DNA of 64,000 nucleotides, from positions 138,710,642-138,774,641 of the forward strand of contig NC_053489.1 of assembly GCF_905171775.1 (NCBI RefSeq). The letters run 5' to 3'. A program made the position numbers and the translations under genes. Positions 23,582-35,110 of the stretch are shown here, one piece after another. The notes beneath the pieces were generated by a model. The model worked only from the letters and a program-made list of their open reading frames with translations, searched no databases and was not told the DNA's origin. Each line of letters begins with the position of its first letter. Position 1 is the first letter of the stretch. Source of the DNA: Rana temporaria (Eukaryota > Chordata > Amphibia > Anura > Ranidae).

Positions 23582-24250
23582 AGTGGAGTTCCACCCTATT
23601 TCTGTTCTTCGGGCCCCCAGCGTTGCTGATCGCAATACAATAAATGTTTGGAATGTTGTTTTTTTATTTCCAAAGCATATTACCTGTAGGCTAAATATAG
23701 ATCTCTGTTTCTGTTTTTCTTTCACGCGGCAATGTATGTCATATCCTGCTGCCTCCTTGGATTGTAAGGCCTCATTCAGACGAGGCGGGAGGTCTCTCCG
23801 CTGATCTCCGCTGAGCCGGTGGATGACAGGTCCCTCTCTGCTCACTGAGTGGGGAGGGGCCTGTCCAGCGCCGCTGTCTCCTATGGAGAGATCTGATGAA
23901 ATTGGACAGCTTTTCATCAGATCTTATCCGATCCGCCATGGACGGATGGGGACATATCGCCATCCATCTGATTTTAGTGGATCGGGTCGGATGTCAGCGG
24001 ACATGTCTCCGCTGACATCCGACTCTCACATTCGTAGTAGGAAATAGGCAGTGAAGCTGCAAGGCTCCACTGCCTGTTTCCCTCACTTCAAATGGTGGCG
24101 CCTGAACCCAGATCTGATCGAAATATCAGCCCGGGCGGCCAACATCTCGGGCACCCTGGACAGGTAAGTGTGCTTATTAAAAGTCAGCAATTACAGTGTT
24201 TGTAGCTGCTGACTTTAAAAAAATAAATAAATTACAGCTGGACCTCCGCT
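23582..24250. mobile_element. piggyBac-like MITE (TTAA) with nested MITE
   Basis: TTAA at 23578-23581 and 24251-24254; ends agtggagttccaccc and ctggacctccgct. A second fold-back starting ggcctcattcagacg at about 23769 (tccgctgacatcc hairpins) is nested inside. Confidence 0.6.
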
Positions 24251-24254
24251 TTAA

Positions 24255-24492
24255 GACCCCATTTACACCTGAGCGTTTTGTAGCTTAAAGCCTGAAGCTA
24301 CAAAACGCTGGAGGGGAAAAAATCTATTATTCTCTATGGAGATGGTTCACATCTCCACTCCAAAACGCCTGAAGCCAGAAGCTCTAAAACGCCTGAAGCT
24401 CAAACAAGTTCTGGGACTTTTTAGGCAGATTTGGGGGTAAAATTGCGCGACTTTTTGCCTGAAAACGCCTATGCTCAGGTGTGAATGGGGCC
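24255..24492. mobile_element. Fold-back MITE, TAA duplication
   Basis: Inverted termini gaccccatttacacctgagcg / gctcaggtgtgaatggggcc with TAA on both sides. It directly abuts the TTAA of the preceding MITE. Confidence 0.75.
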
Positions 24493-24690
24493 TAACTTGT
24501 AAATTCTGTTTTGGGACCAAAAGAGCAGTATAAAAATACATAAAAAAAGGGCAGTCAGAATAACAATCACCAAATATATTACGTGCCCTTGGTTTGCTTT
24601 ATAAAATGCACCATAAGTAAGATATAGTCATTATTACCCTGCTGGTCCGCTGCCCAGATCGGAAACCAAAGAACCCCCAAATTCCTGTAA

Positions 24691-25142
24691 AGCCCTTTAC
24701 ACACAGGCAAGAATCTCGTCAGGAAAAAAACGTTGTTTTTCCCGACGAGATTCTTGGCAAGAATCTCTTGCCGCCCGAGTGTACACACTAACCTTTTCAA
24801 AAGAACCGCGGTCCTCTTAAAAGGCAAGAGCGTGGTGACGTCATCGCGTACGACGAGCATGCGCTCATCACATTCAATGCCGTCGCCGCCATCTTGCTTC
24901 ACCCTACCTATGCCGTGGAAGCTACCGCGCATGCGTTGAAGTCATTTTGAGCATGCGCAGGTTTCCACGGAGACAGGTAAGTATACACACTCTCTGTTTT
25001 TTCGTCGGGAAACAGGCCGACAAGAATCTCGACGAGGAAATAGAGCGCAGGTTCTCTATTTTTCTCGTTGAGATTCTGCCCAGATTTCCTGACGAGAAAC
25101 CTGAAAGCCTCGTACACACGAACGGTTTGTGTGTACGAGGCC
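24691..25142. mobile_element. GTACACACGA-type MITE (ctcgtcgag subfamily)
   Basis: Starts agccctttacacacagg after TAA and ends cgtgtacgaggcc-like before TCA. Internal gattctcgtc/gacgagaatc words. The last 36 bp form an extra palindrome (gcctcgtacacacgaa / ttgtgtgtacgaggc), as if a terminus was duplicated head to head. Confidence 0.65.
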
Positions 25143-25499
25143 TCAAAGTTTATTCTTTCTGAAAGACAATACCAAAATAAAGCTCACCCAATATAACTGC
25201 TCCTGGACTTAGTGTTGGGCTACCTCCTGTAACCTATCTGATGAAGATTGAGCTGAATAAGGGGCTTCTCTTGGACCTCTTGTCTAACAATCCTGCTGCC
25301 TGATCAAAAGGTAGGTGCATAGCCAGGACACAAGTTGCAGGTCGTCAACAGTTGGGCATCTCAGACAGCATCAGGATTAGGGGTGCAACAGATCAAAAAA
25401 CTCACGGTTTGGATCGTTCCTCGGATCAGGAGTCACGGATCGGATCATTTTTCGGATCGGCAAAAAAAAAAAAATCTCCCCCACTGTAATATCCACATG

Positions 25500-25970
25500 T
25501 CCCCCCCCCACCAACTATAGTACCCCCTCAGTGCAGACACCCCCCCTCCTCTCAGTACAGTGACCCCCTCCTCAGTACAGTGACCCCCCTCCTCACAGTG
25601 ACCCCCCCCTCCTCACAGTGATCCCCCCCCTCCTCACAGTGATCCCCCCCCCTCCTCACAGTTATCCCCCCCTCTGTACAGTGATCCCCCCCTCCGTACA
25701 GTGATCCCCCCTCCGTACAGTGATCCCCCTCCTCAGTACAGTGACCCCCCCTCCTCAGCAGTGATCCCCCCTCAGTACAGTGACCCCCCCTCAGTACAGT
25801 GACCCCCCTCCTCAGTACCGTGACCCCCCTCAGTAGTGACCCCCTCCTCAGTACAGTGACCCCCCTCAGTACAGTGACCCCCCCTCCTCAGTACAGTGAC
25901 CCCTCCTCAGTACAGTGACCCCCCCTCAGTACAGTGACCCCTCCTCCTCATTACAGTGACCCCCCCTCCA
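25500..25970 (+). repeat. C-rich tandem repeat
   Basis: About two dozen irregular units of 15-24 bp built on cagtacagtgacccccct, with variable C runs; internal to the hAT-like element. Confidence 0.9.
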
Positions 25971-26049
25971 GAGGAGGAGCCCGCACTCCCCGATCGGTGT
26001 GTCCGAGTGCGGGCTCCTCCTCTGTGGGTTTAAACAGAGGAGGGCTGCC

Positions 26050-26295
26050 GCCGGGTGTACCAAGATGGCCGCGGCTCCGGAGCTAGGCCGAAGCCGCGGC
26101 CTTTCCTAATGTTACGGCGGCGGCTCCGGAGCTAGGCCGAAGCCGCGGCCTTTCCTAGCGTTATGGTCGCGGCTCTGGAGGTAGGCCGAAGCCGCGGCCA
26201 TAACATTAGGAAAGGCTGCGGCTTCGGCCTAGCTCCGGAGCCGCCGCCGTAACATTAGGAAAGGCCGCTGCTTCGGCCTAGCTCCGGAGCCGTGG
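26050..26295. repeat. GC-rich inverted repeat
   Basis: Three direct gctccggagctaggccgaag-type units are followed by their reverse complement (cttcggcctagctccggagc, twice), with ctttcctaa/taggaaag spacers. It would form a strong hairpin. Confidence 0.88.
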
Positions 26296-26386
26296 CAATC
26301 CGCGGATCACAGTGTGATCCGATCCGAAGGGGGTGACCCGTTCGGATCACGGATCAACTGTGATCCGTTGCACCCCTAATCAGGAT

Positions 26387-27008
26387 ACATGCAGATTTTA
26401 GCAACAGTCAGAAGGCAGAAAGCAGATTCCAAAACATAGGCCTTAAGTCACAACGAGAAGACAAGGATCCAGGGACAGTTCAAAAGCAAGCTATACACAA
26501 GAAAGCAGAAGTAGCAAGTTAGGTTGCAGATTAATCAGTAACTACCGGTAGCTGAAGACCACTCAGCAATCTGTCCTTGTCACACTCCAGTTTATATAGG
26601 CCATTTGGCACCAATACTGGTGCCTGACATGCCTGCGCATGCTGCTTAGTTTAGCCACTAATACGTGCATGCATACATGCCCATCCTGTAGTGACCCTAT
26701 GCACAGGACCACACACATGCACCCACACTGGTTTTCTTGTTCTTGCACTGAACCTTCCCTACATCCATTTGGAGAACTGGGGGCTTTTCATGTGTTTCCC
26801 TCCCACTCAAAATATTTCTCAGTCTCTTCCATCAGATCAGAGTGGCAGGAGAGTGCAGAGAAGGTAAGTATACCCTGTTCATGATATGTCAAAAAGGGAG
26901 AATCTGTTATTTTGTCTAGGTTTGTACCACAGTACAGTTGATGCAAGTATTTAAATGTTGAGATGCTGTATGTTAGAATTAGACTGGTTATAGTATAAAA
27001 ATATCATC
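26387..27008. other. No gene seen
   Basis: No supported ORF or recognisable element. Confidence 0.4.
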
Positions 27009-27049
27009 TTAAAGTGGAGCTTTCAGCCCAATGCTAAGTAGTCTTAAAA

Positions 27050-27180
27050 ATGTTCATGGATAGAAAACTGGGCATGGCCAAAGGGTGGTGATAAATAACG
27101 TGACTGGTCTGGTGTGGGAAGTGGGTTACCCCAAGCCTCTGTCCTGGGACCAATTCTGTTTAATTTATTAATTGACGATA
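27050..27180 (+). pseudogene. CR1/L2-like LINE fragment, 5' part
   Basis: With one frame change it reads the reverse-transcriptase block S-G-V-P-Q-x-S-V-L-G-P-I-L-F-N-L-L-I-D-D-I, typical of CR1/L2/Rex-type LINEs. The MITE at 27184 interrupts it just before the catalytic FADD block. Confidence 0.75.
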
Positions 27181-27183
27181 TAA

Positions 27184-27912
27184 GGCCAGATTCAGATACC
27201 TTTAGGCGGGCGTAGCGTATCTCCTATACGCTACGCCGCCGTAACTTTGACAGGCAAGTCCCGTATTCAGAAACAATTTACGCCCAAAGTTACGGCGGCG
27301 TAGCGTATACGGGCCGGCGTATGCCCGCCTTATTTAAAACTGGCTGGTAGAGGGCGTGTTGTATGCTAACTAATCGTGACCCCACGTCTTTGACGTTTTT
27401 AACGAACGGCGCATGCGTCGTCCGTGAAAGTATCCCAGTGCGCATGCTCCAAATTACGCCGCAAATAGTCAATGCTTTCTACGTGAACGTAACTTACGCA
27501 AAACCCTATTCGCGAACGACTTACGCAAACGACGTAAAACGTAAAAAAAATTGACGCTGGCCCGACGTCCATACTTAACATTGCATACGCCTCATAGAGC
27601 AGGGGTAACTATACGCCGGAAAAAGCCTTACGCAAACGACGTAAAAAAATTCGCCGGGCGCACGTACGTTTCTGAATTGGCGTATCTACCTAATTTGCAG
27701 ATTTGACGCGTAAATCTCCGGAAGCGCCACCTAGCGGCCAGCCTAAATATGCAACTAAGATACGACGTGTAATAGACTTACGCCGGCCGTACCTTAGTAA
27801 AATTCTGGCGTATCTTGCTTTCTGAATACAGAAAGAAGATACGCCGGCGCTTCCTAGAACTTACGCGGCGTATCAATAGATACGCCGACGTAAATTCTAT
27901 CTGAATCTGGCC
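27184..27912. mobile_element. MITE, GGCCAGATTCAGATA family
   Basis: Inverted termini ggccagattcagata / tatctgaatctggcc; many cgtaacttacg-like palindromic words. Homologous along most of its length to 54673-55406. It is inserted in the LINE reverse-transcriptase frame. Confidence 0.8.
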
Positions 27913-28610
27913 CATAGCGTTCTGTATAAATAGCTCGATCTCAGTTTTTGCGGACGACACAAAATTAAGCAGGGCAATAACTTCACATCAGAATATAGAA
28001 ACTTTACAGGAAGACCTGAATAAAATAATGGGGTGGGCAACTACATTGAAAATTAGGTTTAATGTTGAAAAATTTAAAGTAATGCACTTGAGGGCTAAAA
28101 ATATAAACGCAAGTTACTCACTAGGGGGAGAACCTCTGGGGGAATCCAGGAAGAAGAAAGACCTGGGGTTCTGGTAGAAGACATACTGTACTGAGCAGTA
28201 ACATGCAATATCAAGCTGAAGCAAGTAAAGCCAGTAGACTATTAGCATGCATAAAAAAGGGGATTTACAACATTTGTGTGACCGTGTGTATGCAACACAA
28301 GTTTGAGCCAACATTCCGTCAGAAAAAATCCACGGTTTTCTTGTCGGAATTTCTGATCGTGTGTACACGGGGCCACACCATGAAACTGGAGGAGAAGCGG
28401 TTTATTCCTAAGTTGCGTAGGGGGTTTTCACTGTCAGAGCGATAAGGATGTGGAATTCTCTTCCACAATTGGTGGTGTCAGTGGGGAGTATTGATAGTTT
28501 TAAAAGACTGTTGGACATGCATCTTAGTGAACACAACATAAAGGGATATGGAAAATGATTAACGACACTGACACACATACACCTACACAGGTGGAACTGG
28601 ATGGACTGGT
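27913..28610 (+). pseudogene. CR1/L2-like LINE fragment, 3' part
   Basis: Begins with VFADDTKLS-like catalytic residues (F-A-D-D), then LQEDLNKIMGWATTLKIRFN, FKVMHL and KKKDLGF, all in the order expected downstream of the active site. A MITE remnant interrupts at 28268-28374. The 3' part (ggatgtggaattctcttcc onward to 28610) resembles the tail region of such LINEs. Stops and gaps make it non-functional. Confidence 0.78.
28268..28374. mobile_element. Truncated GTACACACGA-type MITE
   Basis: Matches only the right-hand 105 bp of the 10404 element (tttgtgtgaccgtgtgtatg to gatcgtgtgtacacggggcc). It lies within the LINE remnant. Confidence 0.65.
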
Positions 28611-28613
28611 GTT

Positions 28614-29004
28614 CAACCTTACCTACTATGAAACTAAAAAACGGTGTTCCCTCCATCCTCCTGCTATCTATCCTGCCTACTCTGTGGAAACGTACCTTTT
28701 TTATAAATCCGCTCCAGTCCAGTCATGTGATCCCTTGTGTCAGCCAGCGGCTGCTGCTGGGGCGAGAAGTTCGCACTTGACAACAGCTGGGAATTCCAGG
28801 AGTAGGCACGTTACTTAGAGGGCTCCCTTGTACATCTCCCTTCCTACTCTCCCCTGCAGCTGCTGCTCATTGACACAGGGGAACCAGAGCTGCAGAGAAT
28901 CACGTGACCAAACCAAAGCAGACGAAAAATAGGTACGTTTACACATCTTTTTTTTTTTTACACAGGTTAGGCTAGATAGATAGCAGGAGGGGAGAAAGAA
29001 CATT
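28614..29004. other. MITE-like spacer, no gene
   Basis: Inverted words (aaacgtacctttttt near 28688 and ataggtacgtttacac near 28929) suggest a decayed fold-back. No coding signal. Confidence 0.4.
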
Positions 29005-29008
29005 TTAA

Positions 29009-29362
29009 AGGGGTTGTAAAGGTTAGTTTTTTATTTTCTAAATAGGTTCCTTTAAGCTAGTGCATTATTGGTTCACTTACCTTTTCCTTTGATTTCCCTT
29101 CTAAATGTTTTTTTTCTTTGTCTGAATTTCTCACTTCCTGTTTCTCCTCAGTAAGCTTGCAACCATCATCTGTGGTGGTTAGTCAGCCAGAACAGCTTAC
29201 TGAACAGCTTTCTGAGGAGGAACAGGAAGTGAGAAATTCAGACAAAGAAAACAAAGAAAAAAACATTTAGAAGGGAAATCGAAGAAAAAGGTAAGTGAAC
29301 CAACAATGCACTAGCTTAAACGAGCCTATTTAGAAAATAAAAAATAAACCTTTACAACCACT
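29009..29362. mobile_element. piggyBac-like MITE (TTAA), long hairpin
   Basis: TTAA on both sides. The two arms are near-perfect inverted copies for over 100 bp (ggggttgtaaaggttagt / ccttttcctttgatttccct and complement), with a short loop near 29180. Confidence 0.85.
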
Positions 29363-29366
29363 TTAA

Positions 29367-30260
29367 CACCCGCCCGCCGTCAAATGACGGCGGGCGGAAT
29401 GCTCTATTGTCCTGACAGGACGTCATATGACGTCCTGTCATTTAAAGCCGCTAGGGGGCGCGCCGCCGGCGGCGCACACCCGTCGCGTCACTGGGAACAC
29501 AATGCGCGTGCCTGGCGGCCGTGATGGCCGCCGGGCACCCGCGATTGCCCAGTAACTGAGCAGGGACGTGGAGCTCTGTGTGTAAACACAGAGCTCCACG
29601 TTCTGTCAAGGAGAGGAGACCGATGCTGTGTCCCTTGTACATAGGGACACAGATCGGTCATCCCCCTCCCCCTACAGTTCGAACACTCACTAGGCTACAC
29701 ATTTAACCCCTTCCCCGCCCCCTAGTGGTTAACCCCTTCCCTGCCAGTCACATTTATACAGTAATCAATGCATATTTATAGCACTGTTCACTGTATAAAT
29801 GTGAATGGTGTCAAAAATGTCCGATGTGTCCGCTATATTGTCGCAGTCCCGAAAAAAAATCGCAGATCGCCGCCATTCCTAGTAAAAAAAAATCATTATG
29901 TCCAATATTTTGTAGGCAATATAACTTTTGCGCAAACCAGTCACTATACGGTTATTGCAATTTTTTTTTTTTTTTACCAAAAATATGTAGAAGAATACGT
30001 ATCAGCCTAAACTGAGAAAAAACAAATATATTTTTTAAAAAAATGGGATATTTATTATAGCAAAAAGTAAAAAATATTGTGTTTTTTTTTCAAAATTGAC
30101 GCTCTTTTTTTGTTTATAGCCCCAAAAATTTTAGAACAACTGCAGATTGCCTTCATCTTTTTTTATTTTTATAATAACAACCATAGCCTGTCCAGCTGTG
30201 ACAGGACAGATGGAATAAACAAATTATTTTTTTTATTTTATTTTTTACTTCATACAGTAC
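29367..30260. mobile_element. Long low-copy-type MITE remnant
   Basis: GC-rich fold-back start (cccgccgtcaaatgacggcggg, gacgtcatatgacgtc), then aaccccttcc blocks and AT-rich sequence ending near ttgtttatagcccc. The same family appears at 34850-35110 (partial) and 61260-61645 (right half). No coding signal. Confidence 0.5.
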
Positions 30261-30687
30261 TTAAAGAACCACACTAATGTTACTGTATTGAGTGACTGCC
30301 AAGCCTGGTTATGTTATCTCGCTGACATGTGATTTGTATCAAGATGTGACATAGAGGTTTACTGCATCTTATAAGAAGATTAGCAGCAGAACAAAAACAA
30401 AAATCACAGTGTAAGCCAGGATTTGCAAAAAAGTCTAAAGATTACAGTTCAGTGAAATATTAGGTCACAGTATGACACGTATTATTACAGATGTTGTGGA
30501 ACTGCACTGAAGCGCAAGGAAATGTGTACTTTTTTGAAACGGGACATTATATATTTTTGTTGGGTGGTTGGGGCCCAATAAATTATTTGTACTAAAGCTC
30601 CTTTGATACAATGCATCTGTGGCTTATTTAAATACAAAAATAAAAATAAATCAAAGCTTCACCGTGGGTAGTTACTGTGTCGTCTGA
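30261..30687. other. No gene seen
   Basis: AT-rich. Around 30510 it carries a weak variant (gaagcgcaaggaaatgtg) of the recurring gaagnnnc...aaacgcgt-like motif. Confidence 0.4.
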
Positions 30688-30690
30688 TAA

Positions 30691-30923
30691 GCCTCGTACA
30701 CACGACCGAGGAACTCGACGGGCGAAACACATAGTTTTCCTCGTCGAGTTACTTGTTAGGCTGTCGAGGATCTCGACAAGGCAAGTTTCTCCATTCCCGT
30801 CGAGGAAAAAGAAGACATGCTCTCTTTTTGGCTCGACAGGATCCTCGACAGTTTCCTCGTCGAAAAATGTACACACGACCGGTTTCCTCGGCAAAAAAAA
30901 AACTTGGTCGTGTGTACGAGGCC
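30691..30923. mobile_element. GTACACACGA-type MITE (cctcg subfamily)
   Basis: Ends gcctcgtacacacgacc / ggtcgtgtgtacgaggcc; the interior is built of cctcgtcgag and ctcgacag palindromes. Same subfamily as 58778 and 62866. Confidence 0.75.
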
Positions 30924-31040
30924 TTAGGTGTAGTGTCCTCTCTACAAGCCTAAATGTAACCATATTTTATTAAACATTACACGTCTCTATGTATTTCCTT
31001 CTGTGTTGAATGGCCTTACCAAAAAGTTATAGAATGCATT

Positions 31041-31340
31041 TTAAAGTGGGATTAAACTCACTTGCTGATATTTACATATAGGTAAGTCTATAATGCACTG
31101 TGCACCGTTTAGGAGACATACCTTACTTACACATGTGCTTTGAAGGAATGGCATGCCTGTGCCGTTCCTTCAGATTCCTGTGCCATAAACAGCATGCGCA
31201 CAGGAGTGACATCATCGCGGCTCATCCAATCAAAGGACCGAAGCCTCCCAACCCAGAAGGAAGACCGAATGAAAATGGAAGCCCTGTCAGGGGTGAAAGT
31301 GCACTGCTGGAAGGCTTTGTTTTAAGTAAGTTTCACATGA
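31041..31340. mobile_element. Partial piggyBac-like MITE
   Basis: Starts with TTAA then agtgggattaaactcac, and contains the gacatcatcgcggctcatccaatca stretch seen in related form at 60790. The right end is not recognised. Confidence 0.4.
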
Positions 31341-32470
31341 TGATGCATACTAGGGAGCAGACAATTGCTCGAGATGAGGGATTCCCCTGTCAGCACTGTT
31401 TGTGTTGATGGTGGAGTCATGTGAATTTCTTTCCTGCAACATGTGGTTGCAGAAAAGAAATTCACACTGTGTGTATGGCATGCCTTAGGCAAACCCCTAT
31501 TACGTGAAGGGTTTGCCTAACTGTTTACAAATACAGACTGTCCAATTGTTGATATTTGAATGGGATCTCACGAGGACTGCAGTAGGGGATCAGGACTGTT
31601 AGAGGGTGTCTCCTAAACGGCTATAAGCTCAGTTTTCTTTTGATGTACAGTCACATACCAGGTGTGCTTTAGTTGTTTCCATGATAGGCAATACAAAAAA
31701 GCAAAATCATACATACAAAAAAGATACTGTACATTTCTGTAGACTGAAATTTCTTGTTCTCTGTGGCGGATATCCATCTGGCCTGATTTTATTTATTACC
31801 AAGCTTTGGAGAGACACTGTACTGCTGTGACCTTACTTTCCATTATTAAGCCTTTATCAACCAGAAGGTTAGAAGTTTGTCCTAATTTGTCCTAAAGACT
31901 GCAGAGAGAAAGCCGAGTCGGTAATCCTCACCGTTTGAACTGTCTTGTTAACTGTATAGGGGAGGGGTAAAAACAACTAATCAGCATGTATTGAAATTGT
32001 AATAAATACTAATGCCTGATGCATCCTTGGGCTCAAAAACATTGCTTTTACAGGTATTTGGGCTTTTTTCCCACCTTTAAAACGCACTTCCATGTTAACC
32101 TATGTGTCCATGCACACATAGAAGTTTAGAGGCAGGAGCCCTTAGAGGCAGAATTGTTTTTATATATCACTTGTACATTCAGGAGAGGAGCTTTTGAGCA
32201 TAAAAAATGCTCAAGAGTGCCTAAACGAGTATAAACACATAATGGCAGTTGCGTTTAAATGAATTCTAGCATTTATACATTCTAATGGCCAGAATTCAGG
32301 CCTAAAGAATGTAGACGTGGGAATGCGCATAAGCAAGCATGCAAAAATGTGTTTTAATCACATTTTTGCTGCTGCTAAACTCCTGTAGGAGAAAACAGAA
32401 TACAGTGTGCATGAACCCCTTTAATTATAAGTTAAACAATTTAAAGGGGTTCTGGGGAACAGACATGTTA
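31341..32470. other. No gene seen
   Basis: AT-rich, apart from a short hairpin around gtgaatttctttcctgcaac / gttgcagaaaagaaattcac at 31420-31462. Confidence 0.4.
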
Positions 32471-32471
32471 A

Positions 32472-32565
32472 GTACAGTGATGTGAAAAAGTATTTGCCCC
32501 TTCCTCATTTATTTTTATTTGCATATTTCTCACACTTAAATGATTCAGATCATCAAATGTACAAA
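32472..32565 (+). mobile_element. Tc1-like copy 2, left end
   Basis: cagtgatgtgaaaaagtatttgcc is the recognisable terminus of a vertebrate Tc1-like family. It runs to gatcatcaaatg and resumes at 33785, so about 1.2 kb of later insertions separate the two parts. Confidence 0.7.
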
Positions 32566-32641
32566 TCATTCAGGAAGAACAGAGCAAGAAGCACGATAAT
32601 TGTGTAAGGTATAAGGCAACTGTTGGCTTACACAGTTCAAT

Positions 32642-32995
32642 TAGGGTGACCACATTTCCAAACTACCATTTAGGGACACCCTCCCTTCCCAACAATCAGC
32701 TTGTGCTGTAACGAATCACAGCACAGTGATTGGACACAAGAGGCAGGATTTATAAATTCCCCAATCAGAAGCAGGGGGCGGGGATTGTGCTCCTCCAGGC
32801 ATTCCCGGCCGGGACAAGTACTGTCAGTGAATAAAGCGGTGATGTGGTGGCCTTTTTTGGGGCATCAGATTGGCCTGGGGGGTGGCTGTGTCAGTTTCAT
32901 TCCAGGACACTGTATTGTCCTGAAATGACTGTGCCCGGGACAGACCTGCAAAATGCGGGACTGTCCCGGGCAATCCGGGACACGTGGTCACCCTA
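32642..32995. mobile_element. hAT-like MITE, perfect 8-bp duplication
   Basis: Ends tagggtgaccac / gtggtcacccta, flanked by agttcaat on both sides (32634-32641, 32996-33003). The interior carries gtcccgg/ccgggac repeats. Confidence 0.9.
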
Positions 32996-33302
32996 AGTTC
33001 AATGCAACCTGAGCTTCCACATACATTATAAAGTACAAATAATGAAGCAAAGATACAGTATATTCCCAGTGTGTAGGTGTCTATAGGAATATATGCTAGT
33101 AGAGAAGAGGAGGAAGAATAAAACAGTCTTGCAGTCACAGTCCACAGCCAGGGGGGCTCAGTTTGTCAAGGGAGAGGGGAGAGACCAGAATGATATGGAG
33201 AAAAGGGTAGGAGAAGAAAAGATTAAATGACATTAAGAAGGAATACATCAATAAGCCTCACCTATAATCTGGGAAAATTACAGGTCCAGATACTATCCCT
33301 TA

Positions 33303-33763
33303 TGCCACGTACACACGACCGTTTTTCATGACGTGAAAAATTACATTTTTTTTATGTCATTAAAAACGATCGTGTGTGGGCTCCAGAGCATTTTTCATGA
33401 CGTGAAAAATGGGCATTAAAAATTTAGAACATGCTCTATTTTTTCGCGTAGTTTTTCACGTCGTAAACAATGGTTGTGTGTAGGCTTTAACGACGTGAAA
33501 AAAATGTGCATGCTCAGAAGCAAGTTATGAGACGGGAGCGCTCGTTCTGGTAAAACTAGCGTTCGTAATGGAGATAGCACATTCGTCACACTGTAACAGA
33601 CTGAAAAGCGCAAATCGTCTCTCACCAAACTTTTAATAACACGAAATCAGCAAAAGCAGCCCCAAGGGTGACGCCATCCGAATGGAACTTCCCCTTTATA
33701 GTGCCGTTGTACGTGTTGTACGTCACCGCGCTTTGCTAGAGCATTGGTCGTGTGTACGCGGCA
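33303..33763. mobile_element. GTACACACGA-type MITE (tgc subfamily)
   Basis: Ends tgccacgtacacacgacc / ggtcgtgtgtacgcggca with flanks TTA/TCA. The interior folds around ttttcatgacgtgaaaa and shares the gcgcaaatcgtctctcacc stretch with 10404. Confidence 0.75.
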
Positions 33764-33784
33764 TCACAGCTTCCATCACACTAA

Positions 33785-34620
33785 ATTTAATATTACACAA
33801 AGATAACCCGAGTAAATACAAAATGCAGTTTTTAAATGATGATTTAATTTATTAAGGGAAAAAGCTGTCCAAACCTGCCTGGCCCTATGTAAAAAAATTG
33901 TTTTTTAGAAAGCAGAGTTAAATTTCACTTGCCACACCCAGCCCTGATTACTGCCAGACCTATTGAATCAAGAAATCACTTAAATAGAAGTTGTCTTGCA
34001 AAGTGAAGCACTCTAAAAGATTTTAAAAAGCAAAACATCATGCCGCAATCTAAAGATATTTAGGAACAGATGAGAAACATAGTACTTGACAGATATCAGT
34101 CTGGAAAGGGTTACAAGGTAATTTCTAAGGCTTTGAGACTCCAGCGAACTACGGTGCGAGCCATTATCTACAAATGGAGAAAACTTGAAACAGTGGTGAA
34201 CCTTCACAGGAGGGGGCGGCCCACCAAAAGAACACAACGACGACTCATCGAGGAGAAGAACCCAGAACAACATCTGAAGAACTGCAGGCCTCACTTGCCT
34301 CAGTAAAGCTCAGTGTTCATGATTCAACAACAAGAAAGCGACTGGGCAAAAATGGCATCCATGGGACTGTGCCAAGGCAAAAGCCATTGCTGACCAAAAA
34401 GAACACAGAGGCTTGTCTCACCTTTGCAAAAAAATCTTGATTATCCCCAAGACTTTTGGCGAAATATTCTTTAGACTGATGAGAAAAAAGGTTGAACTTT
34501 TTGGGAGGTGTGTGTCCTATTACATCTGGGGTAAAACTAACAGTATTTCATAAAAAGAACATCATAGGAACAGTAAGACGTGGTGGTAGCGTGATGGTCT
34601 GGGGCTGATTTGCAGCTTCA
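33785..34620 (+). pseudogene. Broken Tc1-like transposase, copy 2
   Basis: The N-terminal helix-turn-helix reads IVLDRYQSGKGYKVISKAL and RTTVRAIIYKWRKLETVVN, then the GRP(T)K AT-hook-like NLHRRGRPTKRTQRR. Further fragments follow in shifted frames up to the region before the second catalytic acid (atggtctggggctg). The right half is missing: the homology stops near 34620 and unrelated sequence follows. Its family differs from copies 1 and 3. Confidence 0.85.
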
Positions 34621-34849
34621 GGACATGCGTAGTGAAAGACTCATTGCCAGGTCTACTTACACTGGACTCCTCCCCACCACCCTGGTCCCGCTGTACTAGA
34701 GTCCCGCGACCCCCCCCCCCCCCCGCTGTCAGGCAACGAGACTTTGCTTTACCGGTCCGAAGATTTGAAATCCTGGTATTCTCTCTTCTCCTTCCAACGC
34801 TGACAGAACCAGGAACACGGATCACTCTGTTCATCTAGTGAATCCATCC

Positions 34850-35110
34850 CCCACACAGTTAGCAAGCACCCCCTAGGGATACAGTTAACCCTTGATCACC
34901 CCTGATGTTATCCCCTGTTAATCCCAGCCAGTATCATTAGTACAGTGACAGTGCATATTTTTAGCACTGATCACTGTATTAGTGTCACTTGTCCTCAAAA
35001 AAGTGTCAGTTAGGTGTCCGATCTGTCCACCGCAATGTGCTAAAAATTGCTGATCGCTGCCATTACTAGTAAAAAATAAATAAATAAACATGCCATAACT
35101 ATATCCTTTA
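34850..35110. mobile_element. Fragment of the 29367-type MITE
   Basis: Shares the order of words with 29700-29900 (ccagtcacat/cagtatcatt, gcatatttttagcactg, gtgtccgatctgtcc, ccattactagtaaaaaa). Partial. Confidence 0.5.

Larger units (their letters stand above)
25378..26378. mobile_element. hAT-like element with C-rich tandem array
   Basis: A 1001-bp element with ends taggggtgcaac / gttgcacccctA, flanked by a perfect 8-bp duplication atcaggat (25370-25377, 26379-26386). The left interior contains a long array of ccccctcctcagtacagtga units (about 25500-25970). The right interior is a GC-rich fold-back of ggagctaggccgaagccgcgg units (about 26050-26295). No transposase frame is present. Confidence 0.88.
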
